Counted from the first letter of the stretch, positions 27,521 to 35,610 are shown. The stretch: 64,000 nucleotides of DNA from [Clostridium] celerecrescens 18A (GCF_002797975.1 NZ_PGET01000001.1:2976001-3040000); one strand, 5' to 3'. Numbers and translations are program-made. The notes: generated from the sequence alone by a model not told the origin.

Positions 27521-27549
27521 ATGTTAACATTATGTGGAAAATTTGTCAA
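27521..27549 (-). promoter_or_regulatory. Promoter of the cystine-type symporter
   Basis: Minus-strand TTGACA (27544-27549), 17-bp spacer, TAACAT (27521-27526). A palindrome aacatatatgtt (27506-27517) lies immediately downstream and could be an operator. The leader to the start codon is about 250 nt. Confidence 0.6.
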
Positions 27550-27635
27550 TTTCACTCTTCCCTGTATTTTAATCTGTCCTTAACCTGCCTTTTTTTGTTC
27601 CTAATTTTATTAACATCTGTATCAGCGGACATGAT

Positions 27636-27664
27636 AAAAACCGCAGCTTAGGACTGCGGCCTTT
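27636..27664 (-). terminator. Minus-strand terminator downstream of the nitroreductase gene
   Basis: Stem ccgcag / ctgcgg with flanking A/T pairs, followed on the minus strand by TTTTTATC. It would also end transcripts reading from the fragment at 27687-27845. Confidence 0.7.
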
Positions 27665-27686
27665 CCTTCGATGCTTTATTCCATAA

Positions 27687-27845
27687 TCACAAATCGGGTA
27701 ACTCTAAAAATTCATCTGTCTTTATAACATGTGCAAAAAGATCATCCAATGAGGCCATAAAAACATTATGAACAGTTTCAGCAGGAATCGTGTGCCGATT
27801 GTATATCAGGTCTTTCGTAGCACATGCATCTTTACTAATATTATT
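27687..27845 (-). pseudogene. Possible C-terminal gene fragment, 52 codons
   Basis: An open frame between two stops, with no start codon or ribosome site, encodes a protein-like sequence including YNRHTIPAETVHNVF and ends LELPDL. It sits just downstream of the nitroreductase stop on the same strand, followed by a terminator. It may be the tail of a gene of which the rest is lost. Family not recognised. Confidence 0.3.
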
Positions 27846-27889
27846 TTAGTTTTCCATGTTATATCTGGATTATTTAGATACCTGCCATC

Positions 27890-28450
27890 TTACTTCCAAA
27901 ACAAAATTGAGGGGTCATCCTTTTGCACATAGCCGCTTTTCTCGGCGGGATAGCCAAAAATTATCGGTGCTATGATTGTATAGTTCTGTGGTACTCCTAG
28001 ACGTTCTTTTATTATTGGCACATTAAGAAACATTTGGGCGAATCCGATCCAGCATGTTCCTAACCCCATGGAATGCGCCATCAGCATTACATTTTGTGCA
28101 ACAAGGGTACAATCTCCTGCAGGGTTTGGGCCCTCCGGTTTTGCGTAAATGGTCAGCAAGGCAGGCGCATTATAAAAAATATTAAACTCAGGATCATGAA
28201 ACGTGGCTCGATAGCTTTCCAAATAAGGCCGTGATTCCAATGTATCCAGCAAATACTCCTTTGCCTCATCGGATAACTGCTGCAGCAAAATCCTATCCTG
28301 AATAACGGAAAATGCCCAAGGCTGTGTATTCATGGCACTTGGTGCGTTTGTACCGGCGTAAATTAATTCGTTAATGATCTCATCACTAACGAATTCAGAT
28401 TTATAATTACGGGTAGAGCGACGTGTATAGATTGCTTCTTTTAATTCCAT
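27890..28450 (-). CDS. Nitroreductase family protein
   Basis: A 186-residue FMN-dependent oxidoreductase. RRSTRNYKSEFVSDE and APSAMNTQPWAF form the FMN phosphate site, VAQNVMLMAHSMGLGTCWIG the central helix and loop, and FGYPAEK the C-terminal motif. Family members reduce nitroaromatics, quinones or flavins with NAD(P)H. Physiological role unknown. GAGAGGAG precedes the start; the gene is monocistronic with a terminator about 230 bp downstream. Confidence 0.92.
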   Translation of the reverse strand: MELKEAIYTRRSTRNYKSEFVSDEIINELIYAGTNAPSAMNTQPWAFSVIQDRILLQQLSDEAKEYLLDTLESRPYLESYRATFHDPEFNIFYNAPALLTIYAKPEGPNPAGDCTLVAQNVMLMAHSMGLGTCWIGFAQMFLNVPIIKERLGVPQNYTIIAPIIFGYPAEKSGYVQKDDPSILFWK

Positions 28451-28469
28451 TGGTATACTCCTCTCTTTT

Positions 28470-28620
28470 ATGGTATCAATATATATATTACCGTATCCAG
28501 CGATAATCAGTCTTTTATTGTAACGAATAGATTGTTCCTTGTATCTAATTTACAACCGGAAGATGAGGAATATTATATCGCTGTTATTCATTTACCAATT
28601 GATGATTTGGCTTGCAGTTA
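28470..28620 (+). pseudogene. Possible coding fragment between nitroreductase and bactofilin genes
   Basis: The plus strand is open up to a TAA at about 28620, with the content IVTNRLFLVSNLQPEDEEYY and HLPIDDLACS. It has no convincing start or ribosome site and overlaps the nitroreductase promoter region. Together with the other fragments of this zone it suggests past gene loss. The family is not recognised and the call is weak. Confidence 0.2.
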
Positions 28621-28692
28621 ATTATTAAGTTTTGGAGACAAATGTATCCTTTTGGTTTCCAGTGATCGTTACTTCTCCGCTCACATGGCAGC

Positions 28693-28938
28693 TTACCAAA
28701 CCATACCGGCAATAATAAATCCCTTCACATCGCTCTCGCCGTCTGTTACAATTCCTCTGCATGTTATGTCTCCAGTGACACGGGAGCAAAATAGCTGCAC
28801 CTGATTGGCCCGGATATTACCAGTAACGTTACCATTACAGTAAACTGCCCCTCTGCAAAAAACATCACCGTTTAAATCACCTCGAATAAGCAGATCATCA
28901 CTGCTTTCAAGATATCCCCATATTTCATTATTTTGCAT
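28693..28938 (-). CDS. Small bactofilin-like (polymer-forming) protein
   Basis: 81 residues with the repeating short beta strands of the bactofilin right-handed beta helix: LLIRGDLNGDVFCRGAVYCN, GNVTGNIRANQVQ and VTGDITCRGIVTDGESDVKG. At this length it comprises only the helical core with neither N- nor C-terminal tail; typical bactofilins have 110-180 residues. Four Cys residues are unusual. A weak ribosome site precedes the start. The role could be a membrane-associated scaffold, but this is inference. Confidence 0.75.
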   Translation of the reverse strand: MQNNEIWGYLESSDDLLIRGDLNGDVFCRGAVYCNGNVTGNIRANQVQLFCSRVTGDITCRGIVTDGESDVKGFIIAGMVW

Positions 28939-29216
28939 CCGATTAAATTTTTCTCTAAAATTAAAGAACTAGTGTAATTTATTTCAAATTATATAGTTTT
29001 ATATTTTAACAAAGCAAATATTGTTCCCAACGGGCCTTATGTCGTATCAAATGATGACTGGTCCAGTAACTCCAATATCTGGATAATTCAGTACATAATT
29101 CTGGCAATTTGGAACAAACAGGCTTGTTAGCCTTTTTAAAAAGTATTATATTTAGAACATATTAATATTCAACTATCAAGCGGCGTTCCCGCCCTTTCCC
29201 CTACCCCGCTTACAAA
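28939..29216. other. AT-rich spacer before the ibrA-like gene, with a small hairpin
   Basis: Holds no credible gene. A 5-bp stem aggct / agcct with a TGTT loop and T-run (29120-29137) on the plus strand could be an attenuator or the end of an upstream transcript. A -10-like TATATT and AT-rich DNA follow it. Confidence 0.4.
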
Positions 29217-30536
29217 ATGGAGGTGTTCTTTATTCCCAAGATCTATACATCAGAAGACGTTTTAACTGCAGCAATAGAACGAATTAACATTGCATTTTCA
29301 CATTTCTCCCATCTATATCTCTGCGTATCCGGCGGAAAGGATTCCTCCGTTATGCTTCAACTCTGCGCGAATATTGCCCGGCAGCGAGGCAGGAAATTCA
29401 GCGTCCAATACATTGACCTGGAAGCACAATATCAGGCTACGATTCAGCATATTGAAGAACTGCGCCGGATGACGGCAGATGTGGTAGACAGGTTTTACTG
29501 GTGCTGCCTGCCTTTGTCACTTCGTAATGCAGTATCCGTGATCCAGCCTAAATGGATTTGCTGGGACCGTAATGACCGGAATAAATGGGTACGTGATATG
29601 CCCGATTACGGTTGCGTTATAAACATGAACAACCTGCCGAAGGATTGGACATGGTTTTACAAGGGCATGGAGTTTGAAGAATTTACATATCAGTTCAGTC
29701 AATGGTTCCAAAAAATCCACGGTGATTCTGTGGGTGTAGGCATTGCCATCCGGAGCAATGAGAGTCTTAACCGTTTTAATACCATTATCAGTAAAAGGAA
29801 GGAAATGTTTAAGGACTATGGCTGGACTACAAAGCTTCGTGTTCCTGAACCCGATTGCGAGATCTATCACTTCTATCCGCTATACGATTGGCGAACAGAA
29901 GATATCTGGGGCGCCGTAAGCAAGCTGGACCTTGCCTTTAATGAAATTTATGAGCTGATGTACAAGAACGGGCTGAGCATCCATCAGCAGCGGCTCTGCC
30001 AGCCTTATGGAGATGACCAGCGCAACGGACTGAACCAGTTCCGCGCACTGGAACCAGAGACCTGGGAGCGGGTGGTCAATCGAGTACATGGCGTAAATTT
30101 TGGAAATATATATGCCAGATCGTCACTGTTAGGAAACATAAAATCCGAAAAGCCCTCAGAAATGACCTGGCAGCAATATACCGTATTATTGCTTGAAAGC
30201 CTCGGACTATATTCGCCTGAGCTGCGGGATCACTACTATCGTAAAATCAATATTTATTTGCAGTGGTGGGCCTCTCACGGATTCCAGTTAGAAAAAATTC
30301 CAGACGAAGCAGACCGGAAACTGGAGACCCAAAAAAAGGTACCGTCCTGGCGGCGGATCGCCAGAGCGATTGAAAAAAATGATTTCTGGCTGCGCCGGCT
30401 CAGCTTTGCGCCATCTAAGTCAGACGTAAAACTTTTGATGCAGCTTAGAGAAAAATATCAGAATTTTATACATTTGGAGGATGCCCCGGACAAGCAGATG
30501 CGTAAGATCATCATGGAGGAGGAAGGCAGTGGATAA
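29217..30536 (+). CDS. PAPS reductase-like protein with DUF3440 domain (IbrA-like)
   Basis: About 435 residues. The N-terminal half is a PP-loop ATPase of the PAPS-reductase family (LCVSGGKDSSVMLQL), and the C-terminal half is the DUF3440 domain with the hallmark RLCQPYGDDQRNGLNQFRALEPETW. IbrA and its partner IbrB activate prophage-borne eib genes in E. coli; the biochemistry is unknown, but DndC-like relatives modify DNA with sulfur. The annotated ATG (29217) overlaps a GGAGGTG ribosome site, so initiation may really be at ATT 29232; this is uncertain. It overlaps the acetyltransferase start by 8 bp. Confidence 0.88.
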   Translation: MEVFFIPKIYTSEDVLTAAIERINIAFSHFSHLYLCVSGGKDSSVMLQLCANIARQRGRKFSVQYIDLEAQYQATIQHIEELRRMTADVVDRFYWCCLPLSLRNAVSVIQPKWICWDRNDRNKWVRDMPDYGCVINMNNLPKDWTWFYKGMEFEEFTYQFSQWFQKIHGDSVGVGIAIRSNESLNRFNTIISKRKEMFKDYGWTTKLRVPEPDCEIYHFYPLYDWRTEDIWGAVSKLDLAFNEIYELMYKNGLSIHQQRLCQPYGDDQRNGLNQFRALEPETWERVVNRVHGVNFGNIYARSSLLGNIKSEKPSEMTWQQYTVLLLESLGLYSPELRDHYYRKINIYLQWWASHGFQLEKIPDEADRKLETQKKVPSWRRIARAIEKNDFWLRRLSFAPSKSDVKLLMQLREKYQNFIHLEDAPDKQMRKIIMEEEGSG

Positions 30537-30996
30537 GATACAATGCTTCGAAGGGAAGTATGATAAAGCCCTTTTTTATTCAAAGATGGGGCTATTTTTC
30601 GCAGAGGAGCGATACATCCGTCAAATGCCCTACCTGCGCAACGAGCCTGACCGGATCTGGTTCCTGATTGAAAAAGAAGGGCAGGTCGCCGCTTTTTCGT
30701 CTCTGATGATTAAGAATGAATACATTTTATTTTCTACGGAATATGTGGAGATCAGATACCGCAGACAAGGCCTGTTTAAAGCCTTAACAGATGCCCGGTT
30801 CCTATATTGTCACGAAATGAAAATGCCTGTGCACACCTCGACCAATATCGAATTTATCAAGGATTACTATATGCGGCAAGGCTTTGTAATATATAGAAAA
30901 ACAAAAAATTATTGGTTTTTATCCGGAAAGATTCAGGAGGTAGCTTATGGAATCCACAAAAGAGAAAAAAGCAGAAACCTGCTATTCGGAGCTTAA
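30529..30996 (+). CDS. GNAT family N-acetyltransferase inserted between ibrA and ibrB
   Basis: 155 residues from a GTG start at 30529, chosen because GGAGGAGG lies directly upstream and the stop of the ibrA-like gene overlaps it by 8 bp. The GNAT acetyl-CoA motif is in VEIRYRRQGLFKALTDARFL, and the C-terminal DYYMRQGFVIYRKTKNYWFL is the typical last strand. The substrate is unknown. Its tail overlaps the ibrB-like start by 50 bp, so the three genes are translated as one coupled unit. Its tight packing implies a shared function with the flanking pair. Confidence 0.83.
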   Translation: MDKIQCFEGKYDKALFYSKMGLFFAEERYIRQMPYLRNEPDRIWFLIEKEGQVAAFSSLMIKNEYILFSTEYVEIRYRRQGLFKALTDARFLYCHEMKMPVHTSTNIEFIKDYYMRQGFVIYRKTKNYWFLSGKIQEVAYGIHKREKSRNLLFGA

Positions 30997-31618
30997 TGCT
31001 TGTATTGAAAAAATCATTCGGCTCCTTAAAACAATGAAATTGCTTGAAAAGGTACAGGCACTGAACAAAATTCGCCGGGCGTTAAGCGAATGTTCTCCGT
31101 TTCACGATCCCGTAGATCTTGTGGAATGGATTCCCGCCCAAAAAGTGAAGGCAAATGATTATAATCCAAATAAGGTTGCACCAGATGAAATGGAACTGCT
31201 TTACACATCAATCCGTTTGGATGATTTTACTCAGCCAATCGTATCCTATTGTATCGACAAAGATCATTATGAGATTACTGACGGGTTTCACCGTAACAAA
31301 ATTGGCAGATATCCCGAAATTGCGAGAAAACGTCACGGCTACTTGCCCTTAACCATTATAGATAAACCTTTGGACGAACGTATCGGTTCTACGATCCGCC
31401 ACAACAGGGCAAGAGGAACCCATCAGATCCGTTCGATGAGTGAGATTGTGGCTAATTTGGCAACAATGGGATGGTCAGATGATAAAATAGGAAAAAATCT
31501 GGGCATGGAATTAGATGAAATCATTCGGCTGAAGCAAGTCAGCGGATTGAAAGGAGCCTTCCAAAACCATGAATTTTCTAAATCGTGGAAAGAGTTTGAG
31601 TATAATTATTATAAATAA
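30947..31618 (+). CDS. ParB/Srx-fold protein (IbrB-like)
   Basis: 223 residues. A helical N-terminal segment (about 1-55) precedes a ParB-like domain: VEWIPAQKVKANDYNPNKV, YEITDGFHRNKIGRY (the ParB nucleotide-binding loop, usually DGxHR) and STIRHNRARGTHQI. The C-terminal MGWSDDKIGKNLGMELDEIIRL is a helix-turn-helix. In enteric bacteria IbrB works with IbrA. The ATG at 30947 lies inside the acetyltransferase gene and follows AGGAGG. No plasmid-partition parA is present, so a segregation role is unlikely. Confidence 0.87.
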   Translation: MESTKEKKAETCYSELNACIEKIIRLLKTMKLLEKVQALNKIRRALSECSPFHDPVDLVEWIPAQKVKANDYNPNKVAPDEMELLYTSIRLDDFTQPIVSYCIDKDHYEITDGFHRNKIGRYPEIARKRHGYLPLTIIDKPLDERIGSTIRHNRARGTHQIRSMSEIVANLATMGWSDDKIGKNLGMELDEIIRLKQVSGLKGAFQNHEFSKSWKEFEYNYYK

Positions 31619-31625
31619 TAAGAAA

Positions 31626-31657
31626 AGGCAGCCTCTACTTCAGTGGAACCGCTGCCT
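31626..31657. terminator. Hairpin after the ibrA-GNAT-ibrB operon
   Basis: Stem aggcagc / gctgcct around an 18-nt loop, 8 bp after the ibrB-like stop. The T-run is on the minus strand only, so termination of the operon by it is uncertain. Confidence 0.45.
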
Positions 31658-31709
31658 CTCTATACGGTTTCGGCTGCCCTAAAACGGGGATTTTTAGGTA
31701 TGCAGACCT

Positions 31710-31836
31710 TTATTTTAAATATCCTCTTTTCAGTGTCTGGTTCCATGAACCCGCTTCCTCTAATCTTGGTGATATGAACCTCTTTTCCCCAACGGCATTG
31801 AGACAATCGGACCGGCTGTCTTCAAATGGAAATTAT
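31710..31836 (-). pseudogene. Possible C-terminal gene fragment in the 460-bp spacer
   Basis: The spacer 31619-32076 contains no full gene. Its minus strand has a stop-bounded frame with protein-like content (SDCLNAVGEKRFISPRLEEA, then WNQTLKRGYLK before the stop). No start is visible. The upstream part (31840-31990) is AT-rich. The family is not recognised. Confidence 0.25.
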
Positions 31837-32010
31837 ACTTTTCCACTTTATATTAATATTATATTTTCTCAAATAGGCATGTTAAAATGTTCCGAAACAC
31901 ATTTAAAAGTTCCAAAACAAACGTTATTCTCCTGAAAGTTGAATGAAAAACGAAAGCCAAAATTATATTCCGTTGAATGAAAAGTACCGAACTGGATTAT
32001 GTATAAACAT

Positions 32011-32059
32011 AAAACAGCCTCCCTGCCGGTTTCCAGGAATCCGGCAGGGAGGCTGTTTT
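32011..32059. terminator. Strong bidirectional terminator before the LURP-one gene
   Basis: 19-bp perfect arms aaaacagcctccctgccgg / ccggcagggaggctgtttt with an 11-nt loop. T-runs on both strands; it ends the leftward nth-LURP transcript. Confidence 0.92.
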
Positions 32060-32076
32060 ATTTTATTATTTTATGC

Positions 32077-32553
32077 TCAGCCTTTGTTTTGGCTGCATTT
32101 GACCGCATCAATGGCAAGGACAACCATAAGTGCTAAAAGACTGTCCTGTCCATCGGTCACATCGATCAAGTAAGTATCTGTAAAATGAAAAAGCTGCTTT
32201 TCAATCCGGGCCACAACGCTGCCGGTCTGGGAAAGAATGCTGTAATCCCATTCCATAAAGCTGCCTTCCACATGCCAGCCATTGCAGTCAACGGAAAAAG
32301 AGGGTTTAAAAAATGTAAACTCCTTGGTGATGGTTCCCACCGTTTGTCCGCCGATCTGTATGGCAAACCGGGGCAGGAAGGTCAGCACCTGCTCCCTTAA
32401 GGTGGCCAGATGATTGCCGTTGTTGTCATAGATTTCCAGTTTGTGTCCCCAGGCGGGCCTGCCGCAGACTGTATATACGGCAGTTCCATTTTCATCATAA
32501 ATGTCGTAACTGTCAAACCAGGAAAAAAAACGCTGTTTAAACATTAGCTTCAT
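32077..32553 (-). CDS. LURP-one-related (tubby C-terminal-like) protein
   Basis: 158 residues of the LURP-one-related family, a beta-barrel wrapped round a central helix as in tubby and phospholipid scramblases. Landmarks are FKQRFFSWFDSYDIYDENG at the N-terminus, KLEIYDNNGNHLATLRE, and FTDTYLIDVTDGQDSLLALMVVLAIDA at the C-terminal helix. The function is unknown in bacteria. The start overlaps the stop of nth by 4 bp, so both are cotranscribed. Confidence 0.85.
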   Translation of the reverse strand: MKLMFKQRFFSWFDSYDIYDENGTAVYTVCGRPAWGHKLEIYDNNGNHLATLREQVLTFLPRFAIQIGGQTVGTITKEFTFFKPSFSVDCNGWHVEGSFMEWDYSILSQTGSVVARIEKQLFHFTDTYLIDVTDGQDSLLALMVVLAIDAVKCSQNKG

Positions 32554-33206
32554 GATATCTTTCTATCTCCTTTTTCGTCTTTATCCATTATCTGCCCGCA
32601 CCATTCCTTTAGCATGCATTCCCCGCACTTTGCCTTTCTTGCTGTGCAGATTGCCCTGCCATGATAAATCAGTTGAAAATTGATCCGGTTCCAGTGATCC
32701 TTTGGGAGTACTCTTTGCAGCTCCACTTCCACCTCTGCCGGGTTTTTCCCGAATGCCCAACCCAGCCGCCTGGCGATGCGGAACACGTGGGTATCCACCG
32801 TGACCCCTGGTATGCCATAAGCATCTGCCAGAAACAAGGTGGCGGTCTTTCTGCCAACTCCGGCCAACGTCAGGACCCCGTCCATATCCTTTGGCACCTC
32901 GCCTCCATATTTCTCTGCGATCTGACTGCAGCACTTTTTCAAATTCTTTGCCTTATTCTTATAAAGTCCGATGGAGCGTATGGAATCCTCGATTTCCTCC
33001 AATGGGGCTTCTGCCATCTGCTCTGCGGTCTGAAAACGCTGAAACAGCTGGGGAAGCACTTCTTCTACCTGTTTATCCGTGCTTTGGGCGCTGAGCATAA
33101 TTGCCGCCAGAAGCTGCCAGGGCTGATGATGATAAAACCCTTCTTTTGTCACACCGTAAACCTGGTCCAATTTATCAAGGATATTACTTACATTTATCTT
33201 TCTCAT
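32550..33206 (-). CDS. nth: Endonuclease III
   Basis: 218-residue DNA glycosylase/AP lyase that removes oxidised pyrimidines. The helix-hairpin-helix with catalytic Lys is in LAGVGRKTATLFL, the catalytic Asp in VTVDTHVFRIARRLG, and the 4Fe-4S ligands near the C-terminus follow the C-x6-C-x2-C-x5-C pattern (ICTARKAKCGECMLKEWC). The size is normal. It lies 29 bp downstream of an EndoQ-like nuclease gene and upstream of a LURP-one gene; the first pairing suggests a small base-repair operon. Confidence 0.95.
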   Translation of the reverse strand: MRKINVSNILDKLDQVYGVTKEGFYHHQPWQLLAAIMLSAQSTDKQVEEVLPQLFQRFQTAEQMAEAPLEEIEDSIRSIGLYKNKAKNLKKCCSQIAEKYGGEVPKDMDGVLTLAGVGRKTATLFLADAYGIPGVTVDTHVFRIARRLGWAFGKNPAEVEVELQRVLPKDHWNRINFQLIYHGRAICTARKAKCGECMLKEWCGQIMDKDEKGDRKIS

Positions 33207-33235
33207 TCGTTATTTCCCAACCTTCCGCCGCTATA

Positions 33236-34483
33236 TTAATTCGCTGTCAATTCCTCCGGCTCAAACAGCCTTATAGTACCGTATTCCCCGTCATATCCGG
33301 GAGTGCAATGAACCTTTCCCTCTCTTAACCGCCTGATCCCCTCTGAAATCATATGGCAGGAAGCATGCCTGATATCCTCCAAAGGCAGCTCCCGAAGGAT
33401 ATGGAATTCAGGTCCTAAATCCCTTAACATGGATTCATACTGGTTCTGGACCTTCTTGCTTGCGATAGTATATCCAATAGAAGCCGCGATTACTTCAATA
33501 AGGGGAACCAGATTCTCAAATGGCTTTCCTCCGGGAAGAACATAGCCCTGGCTGCGGTCAGCCAGCTGTTCGATCCGGTGGGACACGCCTGTGGTCAGCT
33601 TTCGGCCGCATACCGGGCACTTGCCGGAATACAGCTTCGCTTCTGTCGGAGAGAGGCAGAGATTGCATTTCCGGTGGCCATCATAGTGATATTTTCCCTC
33701 TTCCGGAAAAAACTCTACGGTCCCCTCTAACCCCTCTCCCTTTTGTATGGCATTCCAAAGCCCGGGATAGGACAAGTCAATCTTCAGAAGATTGGCTTCC
33801 CTGCCAAGCTTTGAGGGGGAATGGGCATCAGAATTGGAAATAAGCTGAAAACGGTCAAGAGCCGACAAACGCCATATCATAGGAGGATCAGAAGAAAGCC
33901 CTGTCTCCAACGCATGCACATGGGGAGTTAAATCCTCAAAGCATTCCTCAATCGTATCAAAACCGGAAAATGCCCCAAACAACGAAAAATGCGGCGTCCA
34001 GATATGTGCCGGAATATAGATGGCCCTGGGGCATAATTCCAGCGTGATTTCTAGAAGGTCATGACAATCCAGTCCCAATATGGGCCTGCCGTCTGAATGA
34101 AGGTTTCCAATGGTCTCCAGTTTCTTAGACAGCAGCTCTGCCTCCTCAATGCCCGGAAGCAGAATGACGCTGTGAACCTTTCTCACTTTCCCATTTTTCT
34201 TATAGATGGAGCTGATCTCTCCGGAGATTACAAACCGGGGAATACTGGTTTCCGGCCCGGCTCCCTTGTCCATACGGTATTCTTCTTTTAATATGTAAAG
34301 CCCTTCCTCTGAGGGAATCAGCTTTTCCTTTAATTCCTCTCGCCATGCCGGGTGGGTAAAATCACCTGTCCCCAGGATGCCGATCCCTTTGCGCCTCGCC
34401 CATAAGTCCAAATATTCCAGCGAACAATCCTTACTGGTCGCTCTGGAATAATGGGAGTGGATGTGTAAATCTGCTATATACAT
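33236..34483 (-). CDS. EndoQ-like PHP-domain endonuclease
   Basis: 415 residues. The PHP metal motif ADLHIHSHYSRATSKDC opens the protein, with further ligands in LGTGDFTHP, SGEISSIY, GLDCHDLLE, PAHIWTPHFS and SNSDAHSPSKLGREAN. A four-Cys zinc site (CNLC...CPVCGRKL, about residues 275-300) and a helical C-terminal part follow. This architecture matches endonuclease Q, which cuts DNA 5' of deaminated bases in Thermococcales and some bacteria. I chose ATG 34483 with AGGTG upstream over a GTG three codons earlier. It is followed by nth. Confidence 0.83.
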   Translation of the reverse strand: MYIADLHIHSHYSRATSKDCSLEYLDLWARRKGIGILGTGDFTHPAWREELKEKLIPSEEGLYILKEEYRMDKGAGPETSIPRFVISGEISSIYKKNGKVRKVHSVILLPGIEEAELLSKKLETIGNLHSDGRPILGLDCHDLLEITLELCPRAIYIPAHIWTPHFSLFGAFSGFDTIEECFEDLTPHVHALETGLSSDPPMIWRLSALDRFQLISNSDAHSPSKLGREANLLKIDLSYPGLWNAIQKGEGLEGTVEFFPEEGKYHYDGHRKCNLCLSPTEAKLYSGKCPVCGRKLTTGVSHRIEQLADRSQGYVLPGGKPFENLVPLIEVIAASIGYTIASKKVQNQYESMLRDLGPEFHILRELPLEDIRHASCHMISEGIRRLREGKVHCTPGYDGEYGTIRLFEPEELTAN

Positions 34484-34506
34484 AAATTTCACCTGCTTTT
34501 GTCAAT

Positions 34507-35469
34507 TTATGCTTTATTATAGCTTTGTTTTCTATGGGTTGCAAGAAGAGGGTCCTTCCTTTTACCGGTATATTTTTCATAAATTCCCATGGCAAGCTCT
34601 GCCATATCCCTTCTGAATTCCGCCGGTTCCGTCAATTCAATCTGATCTCCCATGCTCAACAACCAGCCAAACAGATTCTCCTTGCTGGAAAAATCAAACT
34701 CAAACAATAGCTTTCCATCCTCCCGTTCCTTAAAACTGTTCATTCCATATTCCTCGATCAGATGCCATTTTATCTCCGGCTCACAAACGGCAGTGATATG
34801 AAATTGATTGGGATACGGATTTTCCGGAAAGTACTCAATGGGAGGTAAGGGAAGCTTTTCATAATGGTCCCCTGTGTCTGAAAGCTCCTGGATCCGGTTT
34901 AGCTTGAACATGCGGAAATCTTTCCTGTCCCTGCAGTATCCCCACACATACCAGGAGGACCACTGGAATACCAAAAGATAAGGGTCAATGGTTCTCACTG
35001 TTTCGCCACTTGGAGCATAATAGCAGAATGTTACCGAATGGCCTGCTTCAATGGTTTTCTGGATCAGATCGATCTTGGGTGACAGGGAGGATTTATACCA
35101 GGAGGAAAGGTTGATCATAATGTGGCTTTCCGGAGCCTTCACCGATGCCTGGTCTGATGACAGCTTTTTCATGAGCTGCTGGTACCGGTTCGTACCTGCT
35201 ACGCTGTCTAAGCTTCTAAGCCCGGTCAGTATGGACTGCATTTCAAAGGAGGTCAGCACGGTCCGGTCGATCCGGTAGGCCGGCATGATCGATATTCCCC
35301 CGTTCTGTCCCTGTGAAGTGGTAAGGGGAATCCCTGCCCTTAACAGGGCCTCCACATCCCTGTTTATAGTCCGTCTTGAAACCTCAAAGATTTCTGCAAG
35401 ATAAGAGGCCGTTACCTTTTCCTCTTGAAGCAGGATGGATAAAATCCCAATAAGTCTGTCAATCTTCAT
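34507..35469 (-). CDS. WYL-domain transcriptional regulator
   Basis: 320 residues: an N-terminal HTH_11/DeoR-like winged helix (MKIDRLIGILSILLQEEKVT, then LAEIFEVSRRTINRDVEALL) and a WYL domain with VTFCYYAPSGETVRTIDPYLLVFQWSSWYVWGYC, where the WYL-like core reads SSWYVWGY. A C-terminal WCX extension follows. WYL proteins sense nucleic-acid or nucleotide ligands. The start at 35469 follows AAAGGAA; a longer frame of 25 extra codons lacks support. Divergent from a small gene at 35611 that it may control. Confidence 0.9.
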   Translation of the reverse strand: MKIDRLIGILSILLQEEKVTASYLAEIFEVSRRTINRDVEALLRAGIPLTTSQGQNGGISIMPAYRIDRTVLTSFEMQSILTGLRSLDSVAGTNRYQQLMKKLSSDQASVKAPESHIMINLSSWYKSSLSPKIDLIQKTIEAGHSVTFCYYAPSGETVRTIDPYLLVFQWSSWYVWGYCRDRKDFRMFKLNRIQELSDTGDHYEKLPLPPIEYFPENPYPNQFHITAVCEPEIKWHLIEEYGMNSFKEREDGKLLFEFDFSSKENLFGWLLSMGDQIELTEPAEFRRDMAELAMGIYEKYTGKRKDPLLATHRKQSYNKA

Positions 35470-35547
35470 AGGCGTTCCTTTCTTTGTTGTCCTTATTATA
35501 TCACGGCAAAAGGTCTCAGAAAAGGCCGTTCTTTCCATTGTCACTCA

Positions 35548-35576
35548 TTGACTCCCTTTTCCATTTATGCTAGGAT
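35548..35576 (+). promoter_or_regulatory. Promoter of the 75-aa protein gene
   Basis: TTGACT (35548-35553), 17-bp spacer, TAGGAT (35571-35576), 34 bp before the start codon of the small gene. Confidence 0.6.
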
Positions 35577-35610
35577 ATGCCTAATAACCAAGATAGAAAG
35601 GACCTGTTAA

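Noticed and set aside
22618..27664. The similar GC-rich hairpins at 22618-22648 and 27636-27664 as ends of a mobile element
   Set aside because: They share only a short ggccgcagt core typical of terminators, lack target-site duplications, and enclose unrelated ordinary genes.
30947..31618. Chromosome or plasmid partition protein ParB
   Set aside because: No parA partner or parS-like repeats; coupling to a DUF3440 gene fits IbrB better.
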